Assembly: GCA_947258805.1 (NCBI GenBank) | Contig: CAMYJV010000058.1 | Location: 1 to 15,059, forward strand | Source: an uncultured Gammaproteobacteria bacterium | Lineage (GTDB): Bacteria > Pseudomonadota > Gammaproteobacteria > GCA-2729495 | Length of the DNA: 15,059 nucleotides | Direction of reading: 5' to 3' | In this document: positions 1 through 6,370 of the stretch, one piece after another | How the letters are laid out: each line of letters starts with the position of its first letter | Numbering within the stretch: position 1 is the first letter of the stretch | Made by a program: the position numbers and the translations under genes | Notes under the pieces: model-generated | The model's input: only the letters and a program-made list of their open reading frames with translations | What the model was told of the DNA's origin: nothing | Database searches by the model: none

Positions 1-1290
1 TACGCCTTCATCGGCGCGGTCTTTCTCGTGCTCGCGACGGCCTGGCCCGCTGCCTACGTGCGCATGACCTACGAGGATCTCTACGGTGAGTGGCTGCAGA
101 CCTGGCTGTTCGTCGCCGTGCTGGTGCTGGCGGTGCCGCTGGCCAGGCGCCGCTGGCGCTATCGCTGGTATTTCGCGTTGCTGGCCCTGGCCGCGTTCTA
201 CACGGCGATGGAGGAAATTTCCTGGGGCCAGCGCCTGCTGGGCATCGAGTCGCCCGCGTTCTTCGCTGAACACAACGTGCAGGGCGAGACCAACCTGCAC
301 AACTTCCTGACGGGGCCGGACAGCACGCTGGTAAAAGACGTCGTGGAGTACACGCTGGCCGCCGCGCTGATCGGCTTCGGGCTGCTCTACCCGCTCGCGC
401 TGCGCCTGGGCTGGGCCCCGGCCCGGTGGCTGGACCGGGTGGGCGTGGCGGCGCCGCCGCTCTATCTCTGGGTGTTTTTCGTGAACGCGGCCGTATTCGA
501 AGTGGGCTGGTTGAAATTCAACGAGGCCGAGGTGGCCGAGATCCTGGTGGGCACCGCGCTGGTGCTGATGCTGCTGCACTACCGGCTTGCCGCCGGCACG
601 CCGGTAGACCGGCCGGGCCCCGGGGCCCTGACCGCTGCGGCGGCCCGCCGTTGCGCCGGCCTGCAGCTCGCCGGCTTCGCCCTGCTGGTGGGGCTCGCCT
701 TCGGCACGACGACATGGTTGCAAAGCCTGCCCGGGCAAGCCGCCGGCATCGAGCGGCGGCTCGCCAACGGTTACGAGAAATTCGGCCGGCGAATGGCGGC
801 GCGCGAGCGCTGGGACCACGCCGCCGAACTCTACCGCCGGGCGGCAGAACTGAGCCCCGAGAAGCTGCCACTGATGCAAGCGGCTCTCGACAACTACCAG
901 GCGGCCGGCGATTCCGAGAGCTACGAGCGCTACTACCGCGCGATGCTGGACACGACGGCGGCCGAACTCGGCGACGCCGACGCCACGGTCGAGAACCTGC
1001 TGATGCTCGCGACCGAGTATGCCGGCATCGATGCGCCAGTCGCCGCCACCGAGTATCTCAACCAGGCGCTCGCCACTGCAGCGGCAAAGGTGGCCGCGGC
1101 GCCGGACAGTTCCGAGAGCCACTACTGGCTGGGCCGGGTGCAGCAACAGCGCGGTCGGTACGCCGACGCGCTGACCGCCTACCGCCGGGCGCAAGCGCTG
1201 GAACCCGGGCGGGGTCGCTACACGCTGGCCCTGCGCAGCCTGCAGCGCGAGATGGCCACAGCGGCCGGCGAAGCCGCGACCGCGAATTAG
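1..1290 (+). CDS. Polytopic membrane protein with C-terminal TPR-like region, 5' end outside window
   Basis: The frame is open from base 1 and the first codons already read as a hydrophobic helix, so the true start probably lies upstream; an internal GTG at 28 would give 420 residues. About six hydrophobic helices fill the first half. Between helices 2 and 3 is a striking polar block, EEISWGQR at 211-234, followed by NVQGETNLHN near 277-306. I recall such a block in uncharacterised bacterial membrane proteins, but cannot name a family. After the last helix (about 660-725) the protein becomes soluble, with TPR-like helical pairs around 770-960 and 1120-1240 (pattern W..A..LYRRA..L.P and YADALTAYRRAQALEPG). 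The likely role is an inner-membrane protein with a protein-binding tail; no catalytic activity can be assigned. It ends at TAG 1288-1290 with no adjacent repeat. Confidence 0.8.
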   Translation, partial: YAFIGAVFLVLATAWPAAYVRMTYEDLYGEWLQTWLFVAVLVLAVPLARRRWRYRWYFALLALAAFYTAMEEISWGQRLLGIESPAFFAEHNVQGETNLHNFLTGPDSTLVKDVVEYTLAAALIGFGLLYPLALRLGWAPARWLDRVGVAAPPLYLWVFFVNAAVFEVGWLKFNEAEVAEILVGTALVLMLLHYRLAAGTPVDRPGPGALTAAAARRCAGLQLAGFALLVGLAFGTTTWLQSLPGQAAGIERRLANGYEKFGRRMAARERWDHAAELYRRAAELSPEKLPLMQAALDNYQAAGDSESYERYYRAMLDTTAAELGDADATVENLLMLATEYAGIDAPVAATEYLNQALATAAAKVAAAPDSSESHYWLGRVQQQRGRYADALTAYRRAQALEPGRGRYTLALRSLQREMATAAGEAATAN

Positions 1291-1318
1291 CACGCCGGGA
1301 GGATATAAGCCCAGAGTA

Positions 1319-1460
1319 GTGCCGGTCATCGCTTTGCTGCTGCAGCCCACCCTCAGTTTCGCGTGGGACGTGCTGTTCTTCGCGCGCGGGCTCACCCTGC
1401 AGGAACTCGCAGGCGCAGTGATCATGCTGGGGGCCATTTACCTGGGGTCGAAGCAGGGGC
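1319..1460 (+). pseudogene. C-terminal remnant of an EamA/DMT-family transporter
   Basis: The reading frame gives PVIALLLQPTLSFAWDVLFF, then LTLQELAGAVIMLGAIYLGS. This matches the last two membrane helices of EamA (drug/metabolite transporter) proteins, where LLLQP and a closing G..I..G.YL helix are typical. Everything before these helices is missing, since the fragment begins just 28 bases after the preceding gene stops. The frame runs on to a stop at 1574-1576, but the residues after about 1460 cross a family B inverted repeat and look non-native. There is no ribosome-binding site close to the GTG at 1319. I read this as a transporter gene reduced to its tail, not a functional small protein. 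Confidence 0.65.
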
Positions 1461-1471
1461 TTTTAGGAGTG

Positions 1472-1535
1472 GAACCGAATTTCCCCTGCGTTGCGTCAGA
1501 CCGATGGCGCGAAGCTGGGCGGGGAAATTCGGTTC
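1472..1535. repeat. Family B inverted repeat, 15-bp perfect arms
   Basis: GAACCGAATTTCCCC at 1472-1486 is the exact reverse complement of GGGGAAATTCGGTTC at 1521-1535, with a 34-base loop. The right arm continues as GGTTCG-TCCC, which ties it to the GGTTCGACCC repeats at 2267, 5712/5749 and 7138. It lies about 30 bases downstream of the CIA30 gene's stop and directly after the DMT remnant. Confidence 0.85.
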
Positions 1536-1566
1536 GTCCCTTCTCTGGCTCGCGGGTCCATTGCCC

Positions 1567-2187
1567 TTATGCGTAAAGGGCTATCTCCGCCAGGGCGATG
1601 TCGGCCTGGAACTCGCGCATCCAGCCGAGGATTGCGATGCGAGTGAGCCTGCGGCTGTCAAGCGGCTCGCTGACGCGATTCGCTTCGAAGTCACTCCACG
1701 GTATTTGCACGCGCTGCCACTCGGGGCCGGCGAAAAACGTCTTGCGGTAAGAATCATCGTACCAGCCGCAGTCGGCCGTGCGCACGTGCACGTTGTAGTC
1801 CTCGTTATTGCCGTAAACCAGCAACTCAAGGCCCCGATAGTCGGACGCATCGAGTTCCGCTTCGCGTTCCCCAAAATACATCGCCATCTGGATGAAGCCG
1901 CCGTTGCTTTCACGGGTCACGGTCCCCGTCAGGCGCGCGCACGACTTGCCGGCCACCGTGCTCAGTTCGAGCTTCGCGTCGGAGACACCGCCCATGACCC
2001 GGTCGCTGAAGCCCCGCCAGCCGGCACCTTCAATAACGTAAGGCTCATCGCCGGTGAAATTGCTGAGCACGCGCCGGCCGGACTGACTGTTCGGAGATTG
2101 CTCGTGTTCCGCGGCCATCATCTTGCTCCAATTCATGAACGGCGTCAGGCTCGCCAGGGCCAGGAGCGTGCGTCGCTGCAGAGTCAT
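1567..2187 (-). CDS. CIA30-family exported protein
   Basis: This 206-residue protein carries the CIA30 signature SDRVMGGVS at residues 61-69, followed by a galactose-binding-like beta-sandwich pattern (NGGFIQMAMYF, YRGLELLVYGN, WQRVQIPWSDF). CIA30 domains are named after a mitochondrial complex I assembly factor, but bacterial members are poorly understood and need not act on complex I. The N-terminus (QRRTLLALASL at residues 4-14) resembles a short Tat-type signal with twin arginines, suggesting export; the cleavage site is not obvious. The start at 2187 is supported by a GGAGG ribosome-binding site (CCTCC at 2194-2198 on the plus strand) six to seven bases away. The upstream region is shared with the divergent SOUL gene. 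A family B inverted repeat sits just past the stop. Confidence 0.88.
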   Translation of the reverse strand: MTLQRRTLLALASLTPFMNWSKMMAAEHEQSPNSQSGRRVLSNFTGDEPYVIEGAGWRGFSDRVMGGVSDAKLELSTVAGKSCARLTGTVTRESNGGFIQMAMYFGEREAELDASDYRGLELLVYGNNEDYNVHVRTADCGWYDDSYRKTFFAGPEWQRVQIPWSDFEANRVSEPLDSRRLTRIAILGWMREFQADIALAEIALYA

Positions 2188-2236
2188 GACAAACCTCCAG
2201 GTCAGCCACTGCCATCTCGCTTATCATACGCCCGTT

Positions 2237-2275
2237 GGGATCGAATCGATTTTTTAAGAAGAACCCGGTTCGACC
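2237..2275. repeat. Degenerate family B pair
   Basis: GGATCGAATC near 2238-2247 and GGTTCGACC at 2267-2275 form an imperfect inverted pair around a T-rich loop. The right arm matches the family B core except for its last base. It sits in the divergent intergenic region between the CIA30 and SOUL genes, close upstream of the SOUL frame. The left arm alone would not be convincing. Confidence 0.45.
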
Positions 2276-2295
2276 GCTATTTCGTCTAGCCTGGC

Positions 2296-2958
2296 GTGAA
2301 GCCTGGCCCTGTGGAGCCTGCCGATGCCACCGATGTCAGCGAGCGTGTTGCGCCCCGCCGGGGGACCTGCCCTGCGTCCACCCCTGGGTGCGGGCGCGCC
2401 ATGATCGTTTTTAAAGACGGCAACATCGAGTATCGACAGTACGAACCGTACCTCGTCTCCGAAACGTTGATCAAACAGGCCGATAGCTACAAGGCCGCGG
2501 GTAACGAAGGCTTTCGCCGGCTGTTCCGGTATATCACCGGCGGCAATACTGGTAACAACAAGATCGCCATGACGGTACCTGTGGCACAGACCGCCAGCAG
2601 TGAGAAAATCGCCATGACGGCGCCGGTGCAGCAAACCGAATCCGCCGAAGGCTGGCGCGTGGCGTTCATGCTGCCGAGCGAGTACACCCTGGAGACTGCG
2701 CCGCAGCCCACCGACAACCGGGTAACAATTCGCGAAGTCCCGGGCCGGCTAACCGCGGTATTTCGGTACTCCGGCCGCTGGACCGAGCGCAATTACGCGA
2801 AAAACCAGGCGGCGCTGCTGGCGGCCCTGAGCAAGGAATCCATCACGCCCACAGGCGAGGTGCAGAGCGCTCTTTACAATGCCCCCTACACGCCACCGTT
2901 TCTGCGCCGCAATGAAGTGCTGGTGGAAATCGACCGCTTACCGGCCGCCGCCAATTAG
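2296..2958 (+). CDS. SOUL-family haem-binding protein
   Basis: From residue 36 onward this is a full SOUL domain. It has the opening KDGNIEYRQYEPYLVSET, the GFRRLFRYITGGN segment, two copies of KIAMT.PV, and the closing block YNAPYTPPFLRRNEVLVEI, all characteristic of the family. SOUL/HBP proteins bind haem or related tetrapyrroles; bacterial members have no settled function. The first 35 residues from the GTG at 2296 are rich in Pro, Gly and charged residues and do not look like a signal peptide or SOUL sequence, although many bacterial relatives are exported or lipidated. An alternative start is ATG 2401, which begins right at the domain. Neither start has a clear ribosome-binding site, so the 5' end may be damaged. 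The stop codon TAG (2956-2958) lies inside the left arm of a family C palindrome. Confidence 0.85.
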   Translation: MKPGPVEPADATDVSERVAPRRGTCPASTPGCGRAMIVFKDGNIEYRQYEPYLVSETLIKQADSYKAAGNEGFRRLFRYITGGNTGNNKIAMTVPVAQTASSEKIAMTAPVQQTESAEGWRVAFMLPSEYTLETAPQPTDNRVTIREVPGRLTAVFRYSGRWTERNYAKNQAALLAALSKESITPTGEVQSALYNAPYTPPFLRRNEVLVEIDRLPAAAN

Positions 2959-3030
2959 GGGACAGTAACCCTAATTACTAAGCAATCACGATCACTGTCC
3001 CCGATTAATCGGAGCCAGTCCCCAATTGGC
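2951..3030. repeat. Family C nested palindromes (GGGGACAGT...ACTGTCCCC)
   Basis: Three inverted structures are stacked here. GGGGACAGT (2958-2966) pairs with ACTGTCCCC (2994-3002) over a 27-base loop. CCGATTAATCGG (3001-3012) is a perfect 12-bp palindrome. An outer pair, CCAATTAGGGGAC (2951-2963) and GTCCCCAATTGG (3018-3029), matches with one inserted base. The layout resembles REP/BIME-type elements mobilised by Y1 (RAYT) transposases. The SOUL stop codon is within the outer left arm and the 53-codon gene ends five bases past the right arm. Confidence 0.8.
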
Positions 3031-3034
3031 ATCG

Positions 3035-3196
3035 CTAGATGTCCGGGAAAGTTGACTCCGGATTGTCGCGGAACGACTCGATAAACATGTCGCGCAGGCG
3101 GAGCCAGCCGCCTGGCACACCGCAGGTGAAGGTCGCCGCGCCGCCGTACTTCTTGCCGTCCAGCTGGACATAGAACTTAATGCTGGTGCAGGTCAT
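3035..3196 (-). CDS. Small protein of unknown function (53 aa)
   Basis: The minus strand encodes 53 residues beginning MTCTSIKFYVQLDGKKYG and ending FRDNPESTFPDI. It reads as a compact beta-rich start, a CGVPGGWLRLRDMF turn and an acidic tail, with two cysteines. I do not recognise the family. In favour of a real gene: sensible composition, ATG start and a defined stop. Against: no clear ribosome-binding site and no coding partner. The start codon lies in one arm of an inverted repeat (3191-3210 with 3278-3297), and the stop is five bases from a family C palindrome, so the gene is bracketed by repeats on both sides. It could equally be a surviving piece of a larger gene. Confidence 0.5.
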   Translation of the reverse strand: MTCTSIKFYVQLDGKKYGGAATFTCGVPGGWLRLRDMFIESFRDNPESTFPDI

Positions 3197-3297
3197 AGCT
3201 TAATAGCTTATCGCCGTCAGGTTCGGGCCATCCGAATGTCACTCCACTCGCTTTGAACTCAGCGTTGCACTAGCCCAAAAGCTATGAAGCTATGACC
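3191..3297. repeat. Inverted repeat, 18 of 20 matching, 67-base loop
   Basis: The reverse complement of 3191-3210 reads TAAGCTATTAAGCTATGACC and matches 3278-3297 at 18 of 20 positions. Each arm contains a doubled AAGCTAT unit followed by ATGACC. The left arm supplies the start codon of the 53-codon minus-strand gene. The right arm creates a mirror-image ATG on the plus strand that does not lead into a credible gene. Confidence 0.75.
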
Positions 3298-3328
3298 GGC
3301 AACACTTGGGCAAGCCGCCAGCCGATAA

Positions 3329-4015
3329 CTACCCGCCCTGGCGTTGGGCGATCATCTCGCGCAGCCACTTCAGGAACTTTTCCAGTTCCACGGCGTAATG
3401 GTCGAGCGTCTTGCGGCAACGGGGGTGTGCCTGCAGCGCCTGCCACCACTCGGCCAGGCGACGATCGCCTTCGGTCGGGTCAACGACCTCCGCAAAATTG
3501 GCGAAGATGTTTTCCTTCAGCATGATGATGAACGGCGCCAGCGCACAGTCGCCCAGCGTCGGCGTGGCGCCGACGGCGAACGGGCCGGGGCCCATGAAGG
3601 ACTCGATGTAGTGGAACCCCTTGGCAAAGAGCGCGGCCTGCTGCTCGATCAGTGCCTGGTCGCGATTCGGCCCCATGCGATTCAGCGGCGTGTTGTGCGG
3701 CGCCACATAGAAATCGGTCATGCGCGCGATCATGCGAGTCTGCGCCTGTTCGAGCGGGTCGGCGGGTATCAGCGCGGGCTCCGGGTGCGCCGCTTCCAGG
3801 TAGTCGCAAATCACCGTGGACTCGGCGATGCACTGTTTGCCGTTGGGACCGTCGATCTCCAGCGCCGGTATCTTGCCGGTGGGGTTAATGGCCCTGTACT
3901 CATCCGAGCCCATACCACCGGGGGCGGCCTCCATGGGTAGTGCAATGCCCTTCAGGTCGGCAAACAGGACGACGCGCGCAACGTAGGGCGAAGCAATGGA
4001 TCCGTAGAGTTTCAT
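3329..4015 (-). CDS. Glutathione S-transferase family protein
   Basis: The protein has 228 residues from the chosen start and shows both GST domains. The N-terminal thioredoxin-like domain has MKLYGSIASPYV, where the serine/tyrosine cluster is the likely glutathione-activating site. It also has NPTGKIPAL with the cis-proline, and ESTVICDYL, where Glu-Ser contacts the glutathione gamma-glutamyl group. The all-helical C-terminal domain includes TLGDCALAPFI, the usual N-capping box and hydrophobic staple. It should conjugate or reduce electrophiles with glutathione in the cytoplasm; the subfamily is not clear. Two in-frame ATGs lie at 4024 and 4015. The second is preferred because an AGGA ribosome-binding site precedes it by about eight bases and it gives the standard MKLYGS opening. 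A hairpin and TATATA box lie upstream. Confidence 0.92.
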   Translation of the reverse strand: MKLYGSIASPYVARVVLFADLKGIALPMEAAPGGMGSDEYRAINPTGKIPALEIDGPNGKQCIAESTVICDYLEAAHPEPALIPADPLEQAQTRMIARMTDFYVAPHNTPLNRMGPNRDQALIEQQAALFAKGFHYIESFMGPGPFAVGATPTLGDCALAPFIIMLKENIFANFAEVVDPTEGDRRLAEWWQALQAHPRCRKTLDHYAVELEKFLKWLREMIAQRQGG

Positions 4016-4035
4016 GAGTTGCATCCTGAAATTTG

Positions 4036-4072
4036 ACCCGCCACGGGTGCGGGTTAACTATCGGTGTATATA
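4036..4072 (-). promoter_or_regulatory. Possible -10 box and leader hairpin before the GST gene
   Basis: On the minus strand TATATA (4067-4072) is a good -10 candidate, but no convincing -35 lies at 16-18 bases. Between it and the GST start, ACCCGC (4036-4041) and GCGGGT (4049-4054) form a six-base-pair hairpin around a seven-base loop, which could be an operator or leader structure. This is a weak call made on motif shape only. Confidence 0.25.
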
Positions 4073-4102
4073 AAAGAGTCGTCGCTGCCAGAAGGCAGGC
4101 AA

Positions 4103-4975
4103 TCAGGCGCCTTCGCGCTCCTTGTTCAGCGCGACGATAAAGTCTTCATCAACGTTCGTGATACCGCGCGCCTTGGCCTGCTTGACGATGCCAGTCAGGA
4201 CATTCTGCAGGAAGGCGTTGGGGATGCCGGTGAGCTGCTTGCAGGCCTCCCAGGTGAAGCGCACCTCGTCATCCAGGCGATTGGCCTCGTAGTGCACCAG
4301 TTCGTGATTCGGCCCCATGTCGGGAATGGGCAGCTTATAGGCCGGCTGAACCTCGCTGAACCAGAAGGTGCTGCCGCCCCGGAACCCGTAGGTCAGCGGG
4401 ATGTTCGGCATGGTGTCCTGGCTGCCGTCCACGTGGGCCATCCATTTCTCTTTCACCAGGATGTTGTCGATGTTCAGCAACAGGTGCGCCGAAGGTGAGT
4501 CGCGCAGGATCGGGTTCTCCTTAATGCGCTCCACATCCAGGGTGCACTCGTAAACCTGGTAGGCCTCGGCCAGGATCTTCGGGTAAATGTCACTGGACTC
4601 ACGCCCCGGGGTCGGGCTTTCGATTAACTCGAAGGTGTTGTATTCCATCTTCTCGGCGGTCGTCTGTCCAGGATAGCCAAACTTCAGGATCGTTTCGATC
4701 TTGTCCGCGTCGTACTCAATAAAGTTCAGCGCGCACTTGTGGGTGCGCCACACATTGGTGGCAGTGTTAGACGTATTCCGGCTGATCACCATCCACGAGC
4801 GGCCGGTATTCACCTCGAATGGAAAACTCAGCTGGTACGGCCCGATATTGGTCTGGCCGTCTTCACTGACCGAGGTAATCAGCGCAAAGCTGGATCCCAG
4901 GAAAGAGCAGCGCTGATACCAGTTGTCCCGCATGGGGCTGGAAACAAAGGCATCGGCGGTAGCTGACTCGGACAT
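4103..4975 (-). CDS. Flavin-reductase-like FMN-binding protein with PCP_red-like C-terminal tail
   Basis: The N-terminal two-thirds of this 290-residue protein has the look of the flavin reductase-like split-barrel: SSFALITSVSEDGQTNIGPY at residues 28-47, SWMVISRNTSNTATNV, then HKCALNFIEYD. In this fold the SxxDGxxN(I/A)GP segment lines the FMN site. Roughly the last 50 residues (FTWEACKQLTGIPNAFLQNV, then VKQAKARGI and VDEDFIVAL) resemble the PCP_red helix bundle at the end of light-independent protochlorophyllide reductase subunit B. That likeness is by eye only. A soluble FMN-dependent redox role is likely; the substrate is unknown. The start at 4975 has AGGAAA about eight bases upstream. 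The GST gene follows 87 bases downstream on the same strand, so cotranscription is possible. Confidence 0.78.
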   Translation of the reverse strand: MSESATADAFVSSPMRDNWYQRCSFLGSSFALITSVSEDGQTNIGPYQLSFPFEVNTGRSWMVISRNTSNTATNVWRTHKCALNFIEYDADKIETILKFGYPGQTTAEKMEYNTFELIESPTPGRESSDIYPKILAEAYQVYECTLDVERIKENPILRDSPSAHLLLNIDNILVKEKWMAHVDGSQDTMPNIPLTYGFRGGSTFWFSEVQPAYKLPIPDMGPNHELVHYEANRLDDEVRFTWEACKQLTGIPNAFLQNVLTGIVKQAKARGITNVDEDFIVALNKEREGA

Positions 4976-5134
4976 GGGGCTTTCCTGACTATTGGACTGG
5001 CGGCAAGGATAGCAGTGGGGCCGGCGGGCGCTGCCCTGGCTGGCTGGATGGCCGAAGACCGGACAATCGCCCGCCGAAGTGATGAACAGATCTCCAGGAT
5101 GCCGGGAACTTGGATCGATCCCATTTTCGTGAGG
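4976..5134. other. Gene-free interval
   Basis: The minus strand is open here for about 80 codons, but the composition (runs of Ala, Pro, Arg) and lack of any domain pattern suggest chance. It contains the ribosome-binding site of the flavin-reductase-like gene and otherwise nothing I can name. Confidence 0.5.
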
Positions 5135-5328
5135 TCAGGCAGCCGCGGGCATCACCCTGTATGCCACGCCGGCTTCGTCAACGCGATTGCGCCAGCAGGC
5201 GGGTCGGCGACGGTGATGGCCAATAGCAACGCCCAGAATCTCGTCAGCGCGCACCAGGTAGTGAATACGGTACGGAAAGTGTGTTGTGGCGTGAATGCGA
5301 ATCTCTCCGCGCTCGTTTCGCGACGCGT
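5135..5328 (-). pseudogene. RelE/ParE-type toxin remnant, N-terminus missing
   Basis: The minus-strand frame ending at 5135 gives ERGEIRIHATTHFPYRIHYL, then RADEILGVAIGHHRRRPACW and RNRV. This is the conserved C-terminal half of ParE-like toxins (FPYRI.Y.V...I.V..I.H.RR.P..W). The first 50 or so residues expected of such a toxin, including the usual N-terminal helical hairpin, are absent. Upstream codons back to 5362 are in frame but do not look like toxin. It sits immediately downstream of the antitoxin gene, as expected for the family, so this is a deleted toxin-antitoxin operon. The C-terminal tail ends YRVMPAAA, almost the same as the tail of the second ParE remnant at 9242. Confidence 0.75.
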
Positions 5329-5362
5329 GTGGCAGAAATGTCCGAAAGCATGCGCAGCCTGA

Positions 5363-5596
5363 TCACTTGAGTTGGCGCTCGATCTCCGAAAGGACGTCCT
5401 CTGCATTTCGTGTCGCTGATCCGCCGGCGTCATAGCGGCCAACACGCCGTTGGGCTTCATCAAGTCACGCGTCGGCGATCTCCGCACCCCCAGCCACCTC
5501 GTCGGAACGCGCTGTCAGCAACCGGATCAACGCCTCGCGCTCGGTATCACTGAGCATCAGGGCTTCCCGGTAAAGGTCTTCCGCTTTCTTGGCCAT
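5363..5596 (-). pseudogene. Addiction-module antitoxin gene interrupted by one in-frame TGA
   Basis: The minus strand reads MAKKAEDLYREALMLSDTER, then EALIRLLTARSDEVAGGAEI and ADA, followed by TGA at 5465-5467. The same frame resumes as LDEAQRRVGRYDAGGSATRN and ends EIERQLK, with a second TGA at 5363-5365. The composite of 77 codons matches the small helical antitoxin family annotated as putative addiction module component (TIGR02574-like). There a tryptophan is expected at A-W-x-x-E, exactly where TGA stands, so a single TGG-to-TGA change explains the break. Only 43 residues would be made. The toxin partner downstream has lost its N-terminal half, so neither product is likely to work. Start ATG 5594-5596 lacks a clear ribosome-binding site. 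Confidence 0.72.
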
Positions 5597-5711
5597 GCCA
5601 ATAGTCTAGCATCGGCTGACCCGCCTTAAGGGTGCCGAAAGTGTCGCGAATGGCCACATCTAGAAATCCCGAGGCACGAAAAGCCCCAGCCTGGCTGTTT
5701 CCCGATCAAAG

Positions 5712-5758
5712 GGGTCGAACCAATTCGACAAACTGAATGGGAAAACTCGGTTCGACCC
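5712..5758. repeat. Family B inverted pair, 10-bp perfect arms
   Basis: GGGTCGAACC (5712-5721) and GGTTCGACCC (5749-5758) are perfect complements around a 27-base loop. The sequence leading into the right arm, GGGAAAACTCGGTTCGACCC, matches the leads of the copies at 1521 and 7131. It lies 18 bases beyond the stop of the lipoprotein gene that ends at 5777. Confidence 0.85.
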
Positions 5759-5776
5759 GTCAAGTTTATGGTTTTC

Positions 5777-6370
5777 TCAGTCGACCGCTTTCAGCAGCGA
5801 CTTCTGCACGGCGCCGGCGGCCGCGTACTGCGGCCCCAGCTCCGCAACCGTTTGTGCATACTCGTCGATCACTTCCACTTTGACGATGCGGTTGAAGTCA
5901 TTGCGCGTGTAACGAAGGGTGCCGATATAGACCGCGGCCGCATCGTCGGGCGCCTCGAAGTACAACTGGCTGGGAAACCAGAGCCGGTCCTGGCTCATCA
6001 GGTCGAGCTGGGTCATGCCGCCGTTCAGATAGGTTGTCTGGCGCCTCGCTTCGACCACGAACGGCTTGCCCCATTGCGCGTCAATATAAGTACGCCACTC
6101 TTTCATGGCGAACTGGTCGGTGTTCACAGGCTGCGGCGAGTGGCCGGTCGCCATCGCGAACTGGTTCAGAATCTGGCCGTCGCCGACGATGTTCCAGTGG
6201 GTTTCCTGTTCGAGTTCCGAATTAAACGGCGGCACCAGTTCGAACTTGCCGATGACGACCACCGCATTCGCCGGCGTCTGCAGGTTGTTGGCTTCCGGCA
6301 GGGCCTGCGGCAACGTACAGCCACCCAGCCAGGCGCAGGCGAGCAGCAGAGTCAGCCTAGAGTGCCGCAT
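5777..6370 (-). CDS. Predicted lipoprotein, second gene of a pair
   Basis: Starting at ATG 6368-6370 the product has 197 residues and opens MRHSRLTLLLACAWLGGCTL, a lipoprotein signal with lipobox LGGC and lipidated Cys18. The residue after the cysteine is Thr, not Asp, which favours outer-membrane sorting. The mature part is of mixed alpha/beta character (VVVIGKFELVPPF, WRTYIDAQWGKPFVVEARRQ, VYIGTLRYTRNDFNRIVKVE) without a domain I can name. Longer in-frame starts up to 6430 exist, but they would add residues ahead of an obvious signal peptide. The start overlaps the last 14 bases of the upstream lipoprotein gene, which implies translational coupling and a joint function at the envelope. It looks intact. 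Confidence 0.85.
   Translation of the reverse strand: MRHSRLTLLLACAWLGGCTLPQALPEANNLQTPANAVVVIGKFELVPPFNSELEQETHWNIVGDGQILNQFAMATGHSPQPVNTDQFAMKEWRTYIDAQWGKPFVVEARRQTTYLNGGMTQLDLMSQDRLWFPSQLYFEAPDDAAAVYIGTLRYTRNDFNRIVKVEVIDEYAQTVAELGPQYAAAGAVQKSLLKAVD

Noticed and set aside
1363..2289. Long plus-strand reading frame opposite the CIA30 gene
   Set aside because: The minus strand carries a recognisable CIA30 protein with a strong ribosome-binding site. The plus-strand product has no domain pattern and crosses the family B repeat.
3292..3525. Plus-strand gene starting in the inverted repeat arm
   Set aside because: It is antisense to the end of the GST gene, its composition is Arg/Pro/Gly-rich, and no family is recognisable.
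4879..5124. Minus-strand gene in the gap before the flavin-reductase-like gene
   Set aside because: It overlaps that gene's start and has no domain features or ribosome-binding site.
5465..5467. Selenocysteine or programmed readthrough at the antitoxin TGA
   Set aside because: The family has tryptophan at this site, not cysteine. I see no SECIS-like hairpin right after the codon, and the partner toxin is deleted.
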